Both the position numbers and the translations under genes were made by a program. The notes beneath the pieces are model-generated. The model was given only the letters and a program-made list of their open reading frames with translations. It ran no database searches and had not been told where the DNA came from. From the NCBI GenBank assembly GCA_003427395.1, contig BFEA01000023.1, forward strand, positions 4,233,116 to 4,277,919: a DNA stretch of 44,804 bases, in the 5' to 3' direction. Within the stretch, counting starts at the first letter, position 1, and every line of letters begins with the position of its first letter. The DNA comes from Chara braunii. Lineage: Eukaryota > Streptophyta > Charophyceae > Charales > Characeae. Below are positions 29,588 to 39,034 of this stretch, one piece after another.

Positions 29588-29759
29588 TTAAAGGAATGAT
29601 TCCCAGAGGGTACAGTCTAGCAAGGCCAGCTAATTTTTTGACTTTTGCCATTGATGCTGGCCCAAAGACCATCCATTAGTCCTGATCTCCCAATCCTGTC
29701 CCAGTTTTCTGTGGAGTCTGGTCATCGTTAACCTCCCAGCACCCTGCTCAGGTCTGAAA

Positions 29760-30235
29760 GCAAGTATGTAGCCGTATTCGGCCGCATTTTTTGGGGGTAT
29801 GGGTACCGGACCGAAATGGATGGCGGCACCAGCAAAAAGTAGGCTGGCGTTGGCTCGTTCTTTTTTCGGGCACTCAGGGCGAATTTAGGCTTGGCGTCAA
29901 GAGCTGGGTGGGGTACAGGAATTGGCTCCTTTTGGCTGGTGCCGGACGAGCTCCAAAATTTGCAGCTGTATGCAAGCTGCACATTTGTTTTCATAGTGGG
30001 GAAATGTACTTGTGGTTTACTTGGCCGAGCTATAGATGCCGAGCCTCTGAGCACCCTTCAAGTTGTTTTGACGAACTGCCAGCACAATGCTTTGTTTTCA
30101 TTTTGGCTGGCGCCTCCAGCCATTGTGGTCCGGTACGCTGAAGCCCTAAAGGCGCGGCGCGTTAACGGGGAAGTGCTGTGGCCGATGTATGGGCCAAGTC
30201 CTGGTGGTTCAAGGTCTTGAAGATAATACCAAATC
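29760..30235. repeat. Diverged TTAA-family copies
   Basis: Two adjoining regions (29790-29940; 30005-30215) contain GATGGCGGCACCAGC, GGCTGGCGCCTCCAGCC and GATGTATGGGCCAAGTCC with CTGGTGGTT. Their outer ends are decayed. Confidence 0.5.
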
Positions 30236-30239
30236 TTGA

Positions 30240-30370
30240 ACCGCCAGTACCTTTCCCATATATGGGTCGCGGGCCCTGCGCGCTGCATCTGGCCAGGCCG
30301 CGAGGCCATTTGCGGCCTCCGTGTTAACCGGCGCACTATTTTTTTAATAGCTGGGAAAGGTACTGGCGGT
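30240..30370. mobile_element. TTAA-family element (131 bp), GC variant
   Basis: ACCGCCAGTACCTTTCCC at the left and GGGAAAGGTACTGGCGGT at the right are perfect inverted repeats. TTAA follows at 30371-30374; the left flank is TTGA. The matched change CCACC to CCGCC in both termini shows the ends evolve in step. Confidence 0.75.
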
Positions 30371-30379
30371 TTAAGAAAT

Positions 30380-31190
30380 GGCCTTGTGGCATTGGTTGGT
30401 CCCCTGTCTGGTATGTGGAACGAGAAATGGGCATATGGCTGCTGCTGGTGTTAGAGAAGCTGGAGAGTATCACATATATGTGTGGGTTAGCTTCCCCTAT
30501 CCCCTTTTCTCACTCCATGGCTTCACTTGTCCTCAGGCTTGTGCAAACCCTTGCATTGCGTCATGACAGGACCCCAAAGAGTGTGATGAGATATTTTTTA
30601 AGACCTCGAAGAGTACGATAGCCTGCTGTTGAATCTCAACGAATGTGATAGGTTGCTTTAGGATGCAACGAATGTGATAGGCTCCCAAAGGATTTGATAG
30701 TTGCTTTTAGGATGATGTGGAAGTGACAGTGCCCGCCCTGGGAAGATAAGATCTGCAGCTAGGGGTTCTGACCCAGCCAATTCCTGACTTTTAGGTCTTT
30801 TAGTTATTCTTAATCACATATTGTCGCTTCGCGTAGGTATGTGGACCCGCCTGCTCAACTTTCTCAGGCACTCAGAACTGGGTTGGAGGAGACCCAATGG
30901 AGGATATGGAGTCCATCTGGCCCTCGAGCTCATCAAGAGTGCCCGTCTTGCAAGTCTCTGGGCCTTGCTCCGCTTGACAGCACTATGTGTATCTGCAGCT
31001 CCTGATTGTTCCAATACATTGAAAATGTTAGCCTTTTCCGAATGCACCTCGTCCAGAAAGGCGTCCAAATGCATGTAGCAAGGCAAGTTGACTAGTGGAA
31101 TGAGGGCCTATTTTTGGATACGAGCTGGCAGGATGTGGTTATGTCTGGTCCAGTTGCCACGTGTGTCACCATTTAATAGTGTAGATCCTT
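30380..31190. other. No gene; short GAATGTGATAGG repeats
   Basis: CAACGAATGTGATAGG occurs at 30637 and 30667, with looser copies (AGAGTACGATAG, AGGATTTGATAG). The rest is unassigned. Confidence 0.4.
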
Positions 31191-31192
31191 TT

Positions 31193-31392
31193 GCACATAG
31201 TCATCATAGCTGTATTTGGGGCAACTTTCAGTCTAGACTCTAGACTCTAGACTCTAGATCCTTTTGCTTAGTAGGGATTGCGTTGACTTCTTATGCGTAT
31301 TTGCCTACCAGCGACTTGTATCTTTTTGGATGTTCATTATCGCAGTATCTAGACTGAAAGTTGCCTCAAATACAGCTATGATGACTATGTGC
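31193..31392. mobile_element. Palindromic MITE with 44-bp arms
   Basis: The left arm (31193-31236: GCACATAGTCATCATAGCTG ... CAACTTTCAGTCTAG) and right arm (31349-31392) are reverse complements at 43 of 44 positions. The 112-bp spacer contains a (CTAGACT)n run. Other members lie near 22491, 33263, 36756-36846, 43248 and 44503. Confidence 0.85.
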
Positions 31393-31594
31393 TCTATTGG
31401 TGGGAAGACGGTAGTAGATCTTATACTGTGCTTCTGGGGGTTCATGGAAGCATACCTGATTTGGCCAGTGGCTACAGCATTGGTGATTGTGATGTTTTCA
31501 AATTTTGAGGGCGAAAGAAATTCAAAGCTGCCAATAAATACCTTTCTCGCCCTAAAAGTGCAATCTTTCATACGTGTCAGAAGAGAGATTCTCA

Positions 31595-31715
31595 GGGCGC
31601 ATGCTCACACTTCTTTATCTTTAATGTATCCGACTGCATTCACAGCCGGACCTGGATGTATGCGACCGCAGTTACATCTGTAAACAAGCAAAGATGTCCT
31701 GGTGTGAGTACGCCC
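31595..31715. mobile_element. MITE, GGGCATACTCAC family (copy 3)
   Basis: Left end GGGCGCATGCTCACAC, right end GTGTGAGTACGCCC, 121 bp, flanks TCA and TTA. Interior CCGGACCTGGATGTATGCGA. Confidence 0.75.
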
Positions 31716-31739
31716 TTAGGAGGACCTTTCTTTTTTCAT

Positions 31740-32160
31740 CTCCTCTTTTGTTAGGGCCATTCCTCCCCCTTCCATTCTGGGGAGCAGCAATCTGGTTACT
31801 TTTCCACTGACAGGAAAGGAGGTGTTATGTATGAGAGCATTCGCACGCACTTTCTTTTTCACCTCCTCTTTTGTTAGGGTCATTCCTCCCCCTTCCGATT
31901 CCGGGGAGCAGCAATCTGGTTCCTTTTCCACTGACAGGTCAGGAAGTGTTACGTATGAGAGCGCATTCACACGCGCTTTGTGGCTGGAAGCTCCATGACC
32001 GCCAGTTGGCCGTCTCAAGGATGGCAAATCCTAAAGGAGGCCTCCTCTCAGCTGCCTTCCTTTTCCACTGGCAGGTCAGGGAATGTTACATATGAGAGCA
32101 TTCACCCGCCACGCGGCACTTTGTGGCCGGCAGCTCCATTACTGCCGAGTTGCGCGTGGC
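31740..32160 (+). repeat. Imperfect 123-bp tandem repeat (about 2.5 units)
   Basis: TCCTCTTTTGTTAGGGYCAT with TCCTCCCCCTTCC starts at 31741 and 31864. CTTTTCCACTGRCAGG with GAAGTGTTACGTATGAGAGC recurs a third time near 32060. Each unit ends ATTCRCACGC, reminiscent of the GGGCATACTCAC MITE termini. Confidence 0.7.
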
Positions 32161-32407
32161 AGTGCCTCTGAAATGCAGAATGATACTGACGACCGCTGCT
32201 GCTGTATACTTGTCTGCATCTTGTGAGGAACACCTCTGCCAGGCGTCCCGTTGCCATGGAATACCTTCTATAGCTGATTGAGATCCCCAGGAGCCCTTCT
32301 CATTCCTGCGAGGAGGCTGCTGTCCACCTGGCTTATGGAGGCAGCCTTGTGGGAGTCTGCATATCTTGTCTCCATAAACCTCTCCTTTGTTTTCGCTTAT
32401 CTTCCCC
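32161..32407. other. No gene seen
   Basis: Unique-looking intron sequence without a domain or repeat match in the window. Confidence 0.35.
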
Positions 32408-32411
32408 TTAA

Positions 32412-32561
32412 ACCACCAGTACTTGGCCCAGCTATCGGCCGTGGAATAAATTGGAGTAGAAACGTCTCTAGTCAGATGAATTTGGGCCCTCCTGTAGTGG
32501 CTGGTACATTTCCTTAAATCGTGGCTTGTTAACGGGCAAGACTTCAGGAAGTACTGGTGGT
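32412..32561. mobile_element. TTAA-family element, 150-bp subtype (copy 2)
   Basis: Flanked by TTAA at 32408-32411 and 32562-32565. Ends ACCACCAGTACTTGGCCCAG and GGAAGTACTGGTGGT. The interior AGCTATCGGCCGTGGAATAA and GAGTAGAAACGTCTCTAGTC matches 26122-26271 and, inverted, 38363-38503. Confidence 0.9.
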
Positions 32562-32565
32562 TTAA

Positions 32566-34150
32566 ATTAAGCTATGTTCTTCTCTCAATTTCACCTTTCA
32601 CTACCTGCCTACCACTACTCCTAAGCCTGTACTCCCTCCCAGTATAGCTACCTCTTACAATTAAGGGGATGCATGTTGCCCCCCCGTCCTAATCGGCGGT
32701 GGTCAGGGAGTAGGGCGAGGCCATCAGCAGGGGGGGGGGCTAAGGCAAAGACCGGGCATTTTGCCAGTAGCTGTGGCTCCCATCTGCTTCCCCCAACCCC
32801 ATCGAGTAACAGCAGTGTCGATGCCCAGCACTGTCCCACACATCACACACAACCCACACACAGACATACCCACACATCACACACATCACACACAGACATA
32901 CGCACACCGTGACACCCGTGATGGCCAAAGACTGTAATGAACTGCTGCAGGCCCACCAAGGGGTGTTTGTTGCTCTGTGCCAGGAGAAGGGGGGGTCCCA
33001 CCGTCTCGGGCCGAGTGTTGTTCCATTGGACCTCCCTCTCCGATCTTCTACTTTTTTCGGTGTTTTTTCTTTTGTTGTGTTTTTCGACGTCCTCTCTTCT
33101 AGTGCTACACTACTGGTGTTCCTACGGTAGTCATCACTTTCGTGAGCTGGGGTCCTCTCATCCAGTATCTAGGCTGTCTGAGGAGACTGCAGTGCTGAGC
33201 AAGGTTGTGTTCATTTTGCGTTATAATGTCTTCTACTACCTTCTTCGCCCGAATACAACGTATGGTCATTATAGCTGTATTTAGACTGAAAGATACCCCA
33301 GATACAGCTAGAAGGTAGGTGTTCCATAGGATGACAAATGCGGGAGCTTGGTGAATCTGATATCCGATACTGGTCATCATAACTCTTCCATCTCCCCTCC
33401 CTCACGCACACCTATCTTCGTTATGATTGGAAAAGGACCTTTCACTCGTATGCACACCTATTCGGGAAGGCCGCCTTTTGTCTGGAAAAAGGTCTGCTTG
33501 GATATAGACGTTCCACAAGTGCGAAGAGTTTGATTACGGGGACAGCGGAATGGGCAGATTTGAAACAGTGAAAGAATACTCCTCACACGATCTGAACACA
33601 CATGCAGAAGTATACCATAGTAGCTAATGCAATATATTGGAATCGGAAACAAGCATATCCATCTGATGTACCGGGTTGGCGTATACATGGGAACAAAGAT
33701 CATTGGGCAGGGCTACCTGCGGCAAGCGATAAATGTTCTTCGTAAAAAGCAAGGGAGCGGATGCGCCATATTGGGAAGAGCTGGAAAAAACCTTTGGGGA
33801 ATGGTTTATGCTTTGGAGGGCTAGAGGGAGACCTCTCGGGGCAAATCTGTGAGGAGCGCCAACTGAGAATGACGGTGTCACGACTGGAGGACGGTAGTCC
33901 TGTGCGTAACAAGTGTTCACAGATTGGACATCGCAGCCTGGTTGGAATCGAGTTGATTGCCTCATTAGACACACTTGAATCATGAGCTGTAGCTGGTGAG
34001 TAGGGAGCACTCAGCACTGCAGGTTTCCAGAGTTATTGCGAATGCAGAACTTCACAGGGGAAGTGGGGCAAAAGTACAGATTTGGCACATGGGTTAGCAC
34101 TTGGTCTGTCGCTTGTTTGAGCACAAGGGCTTTTGTATAGGGGGTGATGG
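32566..34150. other. No gene; short simple repeats
   Basis: (CA)-rich tract at 32838-32905. A half palindromic-MITE copy lies near 33251 (CCCGAATACAACGTATGGTC, ATTATAGCTGTATTTAG). Open frames on both strands at 33620-34017 overlap each other; one plus frame reads PYWEELEKTFGEWF and looks protein-like, but I cannot assign it. Confidence 0.4.
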
Positions 34151-34402
34151 AATATTATCATACTTGCAAGCAGACGGACCGGCTGAGCGTCCGGTCTGGT
34201 CCGCTTCGCCGCGTGCGGCACCCTCCCCCCGGACCAGACGGACCCAGACCGGACCCGACGGGGGCGTTTTTTTTTTTTTTTTTTGGGGTGGGACGTAACT
34301 GGTCGTCGGGCGCACATTCGTGCGCCGCGCGGGTCCGGTCCGGCGGTCTGCCGCACGTGCGGAACCGCCCGGACGGTGTCCGCTTGCAAGTATGAATATT
34401 AT
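34151..34402. mobile_element. hAT-like MITE with 8-bp target duplication
   Basis: The element (34159-34394, 236 bp) has ends CATACTTGCAAGCAGAC and GTCCGCTTGCAAGTATG. The perfect 8-bp direct repeat AATATTAT flanks it at 34151-34158 and 34395-34402. An 8-bp duplication is the hallmark of hAT transposons. The interior is GC-rich with a run of T, unlike its AT-rich surroundings. No transposase. Confidence 0.85.
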
Positions 34403-35373
34403 GCACTGCAAGATAACCTTTTTAAAGTTTTTTTTCTTTTCTTCTTTTTTTTTTTTTTCCTCTTTTTTTTCCAGACAACCTGTGCGGGTGCTAGAGGTGG
34501 TGGTACAAGCAAACACCTCTAGCAGACCCGGGGATGCTCCATCTATTAGTCGGGAGCTTCACCTGCTGGAGAATGGCTCCAGCGTCCCGGATACAGAAGT
34601 ACTCGGATTTCCAATACCTACAGCGGCTCCAGCTAATGTGATTGTTGCACAGCCCGCTCCAATTAATTTTGCACCTTCTAGACTGCAAGATTAACTACCA
34701 GTGAGAAATTCGTAATTGTGTTCTACCTTCACATACGTGGAACATGCTTTTGGTGTAGCTATCCCGGCCGGGGGAGTTTGGCACATCAAGGGCACCCAAC
34801 GGATGGATGATATGGGCAGTATATGTTCCGTTCAACCACCGGTATCCCACCCACACATCGGCCTCGGGCTCATCAGCACGACTTTCAGAGGCCTGAATCG
34901 CGACAACGGCCGCCGATGAGGTTTATCAACGGCGGCCTGGCCCTGAAAGTTGCGGCCGTTGACGAGCCGCATCTCTGAAAAGTAGCTGGGAAATTAAGCA
35001 CTCTCCACAGTCCCTCTGACCGTGCCGAGACTTTTGCCACCACTGGACATTCTGAAGGGACAATGCCGCGGAGGCGATTGGCCATGTTGGCTGTGCGAGT
35101 TGCGTGCTGCAGCGTCATCTCTGTGGTTGATGAACCAAAGCTATGTTTGTAGCCTTTCGGCATCGGTTGTGTTAGTGCAGTGGAGCCACACCCGTCGCTC
35201 ATTGAGGGAGAAAGGAGAGACTCCTAGGATGTAAAGGAGTATCAGAGTCGTTGCTGGCAAGCCTGTCATGTGAATGGGGAGAAGGTGGCCAGCAGGAGAG
35301 GCACTCTTTTTGTGGGCCCTTGCCAACTCGACACTGGTTTGCTGCACATAACAAAAGGGCTTGAACATGTCAA
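34403..35373. other. No gene; hairpin repeat copy 3
   Basis: T-rich tract at 34425-34472; the CGGGAGCTTCACCTGCTGGA repeat (34546-34590), followed by CAGCGTCCC. A GGCCGCCGATGAG / ACGGCGGCC hairpin lies near 34910-34975. Confidence 0.4.
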
Positions 35374-35458
35374 ACCACCAGTACCTTGCTCAGCTATCAA
35401 GTCTGAGCCTGTTCCGACCAGGATGCTGGAGCCTTGCCGAGCCTGGAGGTACTGGTAG
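35374..35458. mobile_element. Short TTAA-family remnant
   Basis: TCAA then ACCACCAGTACCTTGCTCAG at the left and GGAGGTACTGGTAGT at the right, about 85 bp: an internally deleted copy. Confidence 0.5.
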
Positions 35459-35599
35459 TAGGACACGGCTTCTTTCGTTACCAAAAATAATTAAAGAAAA
35501 AAATAGAAAAAACGAAGGAACAATCAAAATACTTCTTCTTCATAAAAAAAAAAGGACAAGGAAAATCAAACCACAAAATGGGTTCTGCCTCTAAAACGC

Positions 35600-35604
<5 letters not shown>

Positions 35605-35665
<61 letters not shown>

Positions 35666-35889
35666 CATGCGGCCCGCTACTCTCCCCAGGTGCAAAGCGG
35701 CCCGCTACTCTCCCCATGTGCAAACCAGAATGAATCTTTCCGCCCTCTCGTCAAAGACTTGTTCTCATCTTGCAAATGTCGAGAGTAGTGGGCCATGCAC
35801 GCCACTCTCTAAATGTACAAAACGAGAATGGATCTTCCTGCCCTCTTGCAGAAGATTCATTCTCATTTCGCACATTTGTCTCCGTGCAC

Positions 35890-35933
<44 letters not shown>

Positions 35934-35973
35934 CTCCGCCACATATTTGGTTTTCAAGCGGGGAAAGCTACTG

Positions 35974-36029
<56 letters not shown>

Positions 36030-36100
36030 ATTTGAGTGTGTTTGAGTGTTCTCTGCCACGTATTTGGTTTCCAAGTGGGGAAAGGTACTGGTGGTTTACA
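35605..36100. repeat. Microsatellite cluster: (GA)n, hairpin repeats, two (GT)n in a tandem duplication
   Basis: (GA)n at 35605-35663; GCGGCCCGCTACTCTCCCC duplicated at 35671 and 35697; a GAGAATGGATCTTCC / GAAGATTCATTCTC hairpin at 35824-35868. (GT)n at 35892-35932 and 35974-36028 are each followed by the duplicated phrase GTTCTCYGCCACRTATTTGG with GGGGAAAG. The second copy continues into the TTAA-family end TACTGGTGGTTTA. Confidence 0.8.
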
Positions 36101-36714
36101 TGTTGTGGACAATTAATGTTGTGGACAATTAATGCTGGCACAAGTCCAGTGTGAGTTGTGTCAAGGGAGAATCTACCTTTTCTTGATCCAAATGCTCCCA
36201 TGTGTGACTGCATGAATAAATTGACCAGTATTTTTTACGCGCCTCAAATTTATGTTTACACATCAGTGGCGGAGCTTGATGCCGAGTATGGACATGGCCT
36301 GTCACACGAACGTCTTTAGCAGCGCAAGCTGTCATTTTGGTGCTCAATGTAACTGTCTGTGCGGTGCTGCCCTTTCCCAAAGACGTCTTTGGCACTATCT
36401 GATCTGGTTATCAACTTAGCCCAGCTATTAACGAATTGTTAAAGTGGATGAGGGCAAATTAAGCGCTTCTGAAGTTCTGAACCTATTGACTGAGTGATTT
36501 TGTATTATTATGGTTAAACCGTTAAACGATAAAGTGGTTAAACGATAACGTCTTCGGCACTATCTGAGTATTGTTATGGTTAAACGATAACGTTGGTGTC
36601 CGTCATTTGGTTGGTCATCGTTTCTGTCAAAATCAATTGAGCAAAAGACTGGGCTGGCTAGCTCAGAGAAGCGGATGTGTTCATATCCACCTGATCCTAA
36701 CATCGTCAGCCAAA
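36101..36714. other. No gene; short repeats
   Basis: GGTTAAACGATAACGT occurs at about 36537 and 36580 with a partial copy at 36527; TGTTGTGGACAATTAATG occurs twice near 36098-36132. No domain. Confidence 0.4.
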
Positions 36715-36846
36715 CAGAACACCCAGTCGTCATAGCTGCATTTGAGGCAACTTTTCACCCAAATAGAACGCCCAGTCATCATAGCCGCATTTGGGGCAAC
36801 TTTCAGTCTAGATGCAGCAATAATGACCGGGCGTTCTATTTGGGTG
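36715..36846. mobile_element. Palindromic MITE, nested copy
   Basis: A complete 91-bp palindrome (36756-36846) has ends CACCCAAATAGAACGCCC and GGGCGTTCTATTTGGGTG around CATTTGGGGCAACTTTCAGT. It is preceded by the left half of another copy (ACAGAACACCCAGTCGTCAT, GAGGCAACTTT), so one copy sits inside another. Confidence 0.8.
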
Positions 36847-36922
36847 AGGACGGTAGGACTGACCCAATGGAGCCAATACGCTCCAACAATTGACTCAGAG
36901 GATAGCTGTAGGGTTTTTGGGG

Positions 36923-36970
<48 letters not shown>

Positions 36971-37216
36971 ACGTATGATGGAGGTCTTGCGGAGGTGGAT
37001 TCCCCCTGCGTGCCAAGCTTTGCAGAGCAGCAGAGGTGTGCCAGCACGGCATTTTTTCCTTTTTTATGGCTGGCACTGTTGGCCATGGGGGTCCGGCAGG
37101 TTCTAGCCTTTGAAGAACGTGGAATGTTGCATTTTTGATTCTCGACGTCGCCTGGCAAGGTGTATGAGAGGGAATCATGAGCAATGTGAAAGGGCGTGCC
37201 TAGAGTCCAATGATTC
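36847..37216. other. Poly(G) run and a diverged TTAA-family interior
   Basis: Forty-six G occupy 36924-36969. The part at 37000-37110 has GTGCCAAGCTTTGCAGAGCA and GGCTGGCACTGTTGGCC, like the long TTAA subtype. No coding domain. Confidence 0.5.
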
Positions 37217-37219
37217 TAA

Positions 37220-37667
37220 GGCTTGGATCCCGTAATGCGCAGTGAAGGTACTTTTGGTCGGAAACGGGGATCCCACATGGTACCGGGTGCACTGGGTCTG
37301 GAAATAGAATCGGCGGTTTCTCTCTTCCGTTGTGTGCGTGTCAGCACAGCCGCAACCGAAGCCGCGTTGCGATAAAGAAAATCTGAAAGCTGGCCACCTC
37401 CTGCCCTTCCCCCTAAAAGTTGGTCGTTTTTCATGAATTTCTACTTTTTTTTATTTTTTTGGCCGCCTTGGTCTGGCTATTGGTCGACAGCTCCTCTGGA
37501 CCTGTGCTCACCCACGGAATATGGCCTGTGTAATCGGAAATGCCCTAGACTGTCAGGCCACTGGGATGCGAAAAACTTTTTACGTGCAGTTTGGCCAGGA
37601 GTCCGGGACCCAATTTTCAAGGGACTTTTCCAATTTGTTGTTAAAAGCAGCGCGTGGGATCCAAGCC
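37220..37667. mobile_element. PIF/Harbinger-like MITE (448 bp)
   Basis: Ends GGCTTGGATCCCGTAATGCG and CGCGTGGGATCCAAGCC are inverted repeats flanked by TAA at 37217-37219 and 37668-37670. TAA duplications and GG termini are typical of PIF/Harbinger; there is no transposase, so the superfamily is inferred. Confidence 0.65.
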
Positions 37668-37857
37668 TAAGTGCTACGGATGTCCAACTGTGAGCCGGTC
37701 GTACTGCATCATTGTCACGGGAACCCGTATGGGCCTGGCCGTTGGTGGTGTGCGTGTCAGGTATTTCATCAGCTGATATTAAACCAGGCTTGTCCCTGGG
37801 CCCTTTGTCAAACCTGGCTTTTCCTGAGCTACATTGGAGCCATCAGTGGCATGGTCC

Positions 37858-38004
37858 ATAAGGGAATGTATTAATAAGTTCTCCATCTGGTCCTATACCC
37901 CATCCTAAAGTAGCTAAATGAGGTAATAAAATAAGACCCTGTTCATACATAGGTTGTTCTGGCACAAAGTGAGCTACTTCAAACAAATTCATTGCTCTAG
38001 CCCA
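37858..38004 (-). pseudogene. psbC: Plastid psbC (CP43) fragment, NUPT
   Basis: The minus strand encodes 49 uninterrupted residues of photosystem II CP43: [32 protein letters not shown], ending NTFPY. AT-rich, A/T-ending codons are typical of plastid genes and unlike the surroundings. The match stops sharply at both ends. Gly-to-Arg in WAR-AM and Gly-to-Asp in GPDGE suggest some decay or species differences. It is a nuclear copy of plastid DNA, lying next to a LINE fragment, and is not expressed as CP43. Confidence 0.92.
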
Positions 38005-38019
38005 TTCTCATTTTGGAAT

Positions 38020-38760
38020 AGGCTTGTATAGCATCTGTGGGGGTCTTGAGGCCTCGTCTGGACTGCTACTGGAGCATCTCGTGAGATACCTAAAAAAGAA
38101 TCTAAACTCGCCTTGATGATTCATCCATTGCAGGCCCTTCATTTCTTCTGTTGGAGGGAGGGGGAGGTGGAGGGGGAGGTGTCTCCACATTCCACCAACC
38201 CTCTGTTTTCTTCCAGTTGATCTGCATTTCAGCTGCCAGCGGGGGAGGTGTCTCCACATTCCACCAACCCTCTGTTTTCTTCCAGTTGATCGGCATTTCA
38301 GCTGCCAGCTGGAACACCTGCATTGCTCTTGTTAGTGCCTGAAAGGTCAAATCAGAGCCCCTGAGTACTTTCTAAAGTCCCCGTTGCCGAGCCACAATTT
38401 CAGGAAACGAACGTGCCACACAGGAACGCCCAAATTAATCCAATGAGAAACGTCTCTACTCTATTTCTTTGTGCGGCCGGTGGTTGCGCCAAGTACTGGT
38501 GGTTTAAGAAGTCCTCTGCAAACTTGCAAAGAGCATAACTGTTGGGGTGCATATATATTTCTATTGTTTCCTGTATCCAAGGCCTGTAGTCTTTCAATTG
38601 AGGGATCGTTTCTTAGAAAGGCTGCTATTGATTCCATCACAAATAGGATGGTAGGGGCGACAAGGGGATCCCCTTGCCTGATGGATCTGGTCCTAAAACT
38701 TGCAAACATTCCAGTAATGATGGACCGAGGACGTTCTATTATTAATTGAGCTTCTATAGT
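38020..38760 (-). mobile_element. LINE reverse transcriptase fragment, split by a TTAA element
   Basis: On the minus strand from 38760: LIIERPRSIITGMFASF, then the RT motif RQGDPLVAP, then (after a frameshift) SYALCKFAEDFL, a degenerate form of the (F/Y)ADD catalytic box. The TTAA element (38363-38503) interrupts directly after this box. The RT resumes with LTFQALTRAMQVF and INWKKTEGWW. A 69-bp (23-codon) in-frame tandem duplication follows (38172-38240, 38241-38309). The frameshift, insertion and duplication make it dead. Confidence 0.8.
38363..38503. mobile_element. TTAA-family element, 150-bp subtype (copy 3, inverted)
   Basis: The right end CCAAGTACTGGTGGT precedes TTAA (38504-38507), which coincides with the Leu codon of the LINE FAED-F-L motif, so TTAA belonged to the target. 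The interior AACGTCTCTACTCTATTTC and CCCAAATTAATCCAATGAG is the reverse complement of the 26122 and 32412 copies. The left end is decayed (GAGTACTTTCTAAAG). Confidence 0.8.
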
Positions 38761-38793
38761 GAACCAAAATGTAAATATATAATATACCCTATT

Positions 38794-39034
38794 ATACCTT
38801 TCTCGGCCTTTTGGCTAAGATCAAGTGTAGTATCTGTTCTGATCAGTTTGATATCTGATCTGTGGTCCATCGGTATCGGTTCTGATCAGTTCATTATCTG
38901 ATCCGTGGTCCATTGGGCCTTGGCTGCTTCCAAGCCCACCTCCTGGTTGTAATTGCTCGATCACTTCCTTTCCCACTAAGTGATTGCTTTAGGACCTTAG
39001 CGTACGATCTGGGCTAGAAAAAAAAAAAAAAAAA
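38794..39034 (+). pseudogene. U2 snRNA-derived copy with duplicated stem-loop and poly(A)
   Basis: ATACCTTTCTCGGCCTTTTG, GCTAAGATCAAGTGTAGTAT and CTGTTCTGATCAGTTTGATA are the conserved U2 5' end, including the branch-site recognition sequence GTAGTA. The next segment (TATCTGTTCTGATCAGTT ... GTGGTCCATCGG) is duplicated, about 44 nt apart. A stem like U2 stem-loop III (GGGCCTTGGCTGCTTCCAAG, CCC) follows, but no AATTTTTG Sm site is visible. It ends in about 17 A (39018-39034). An AT-rich TATATAATATA lies about 20 nt upstream. A retropseudogene or U2-headed SINE is likelier than a working gene. Confidence 0.85.

Noticed and set aside
36892-36978. Poly-Gly/poly-Pro coding frames
   Set aside because: Pure translation of the G homopolymer.
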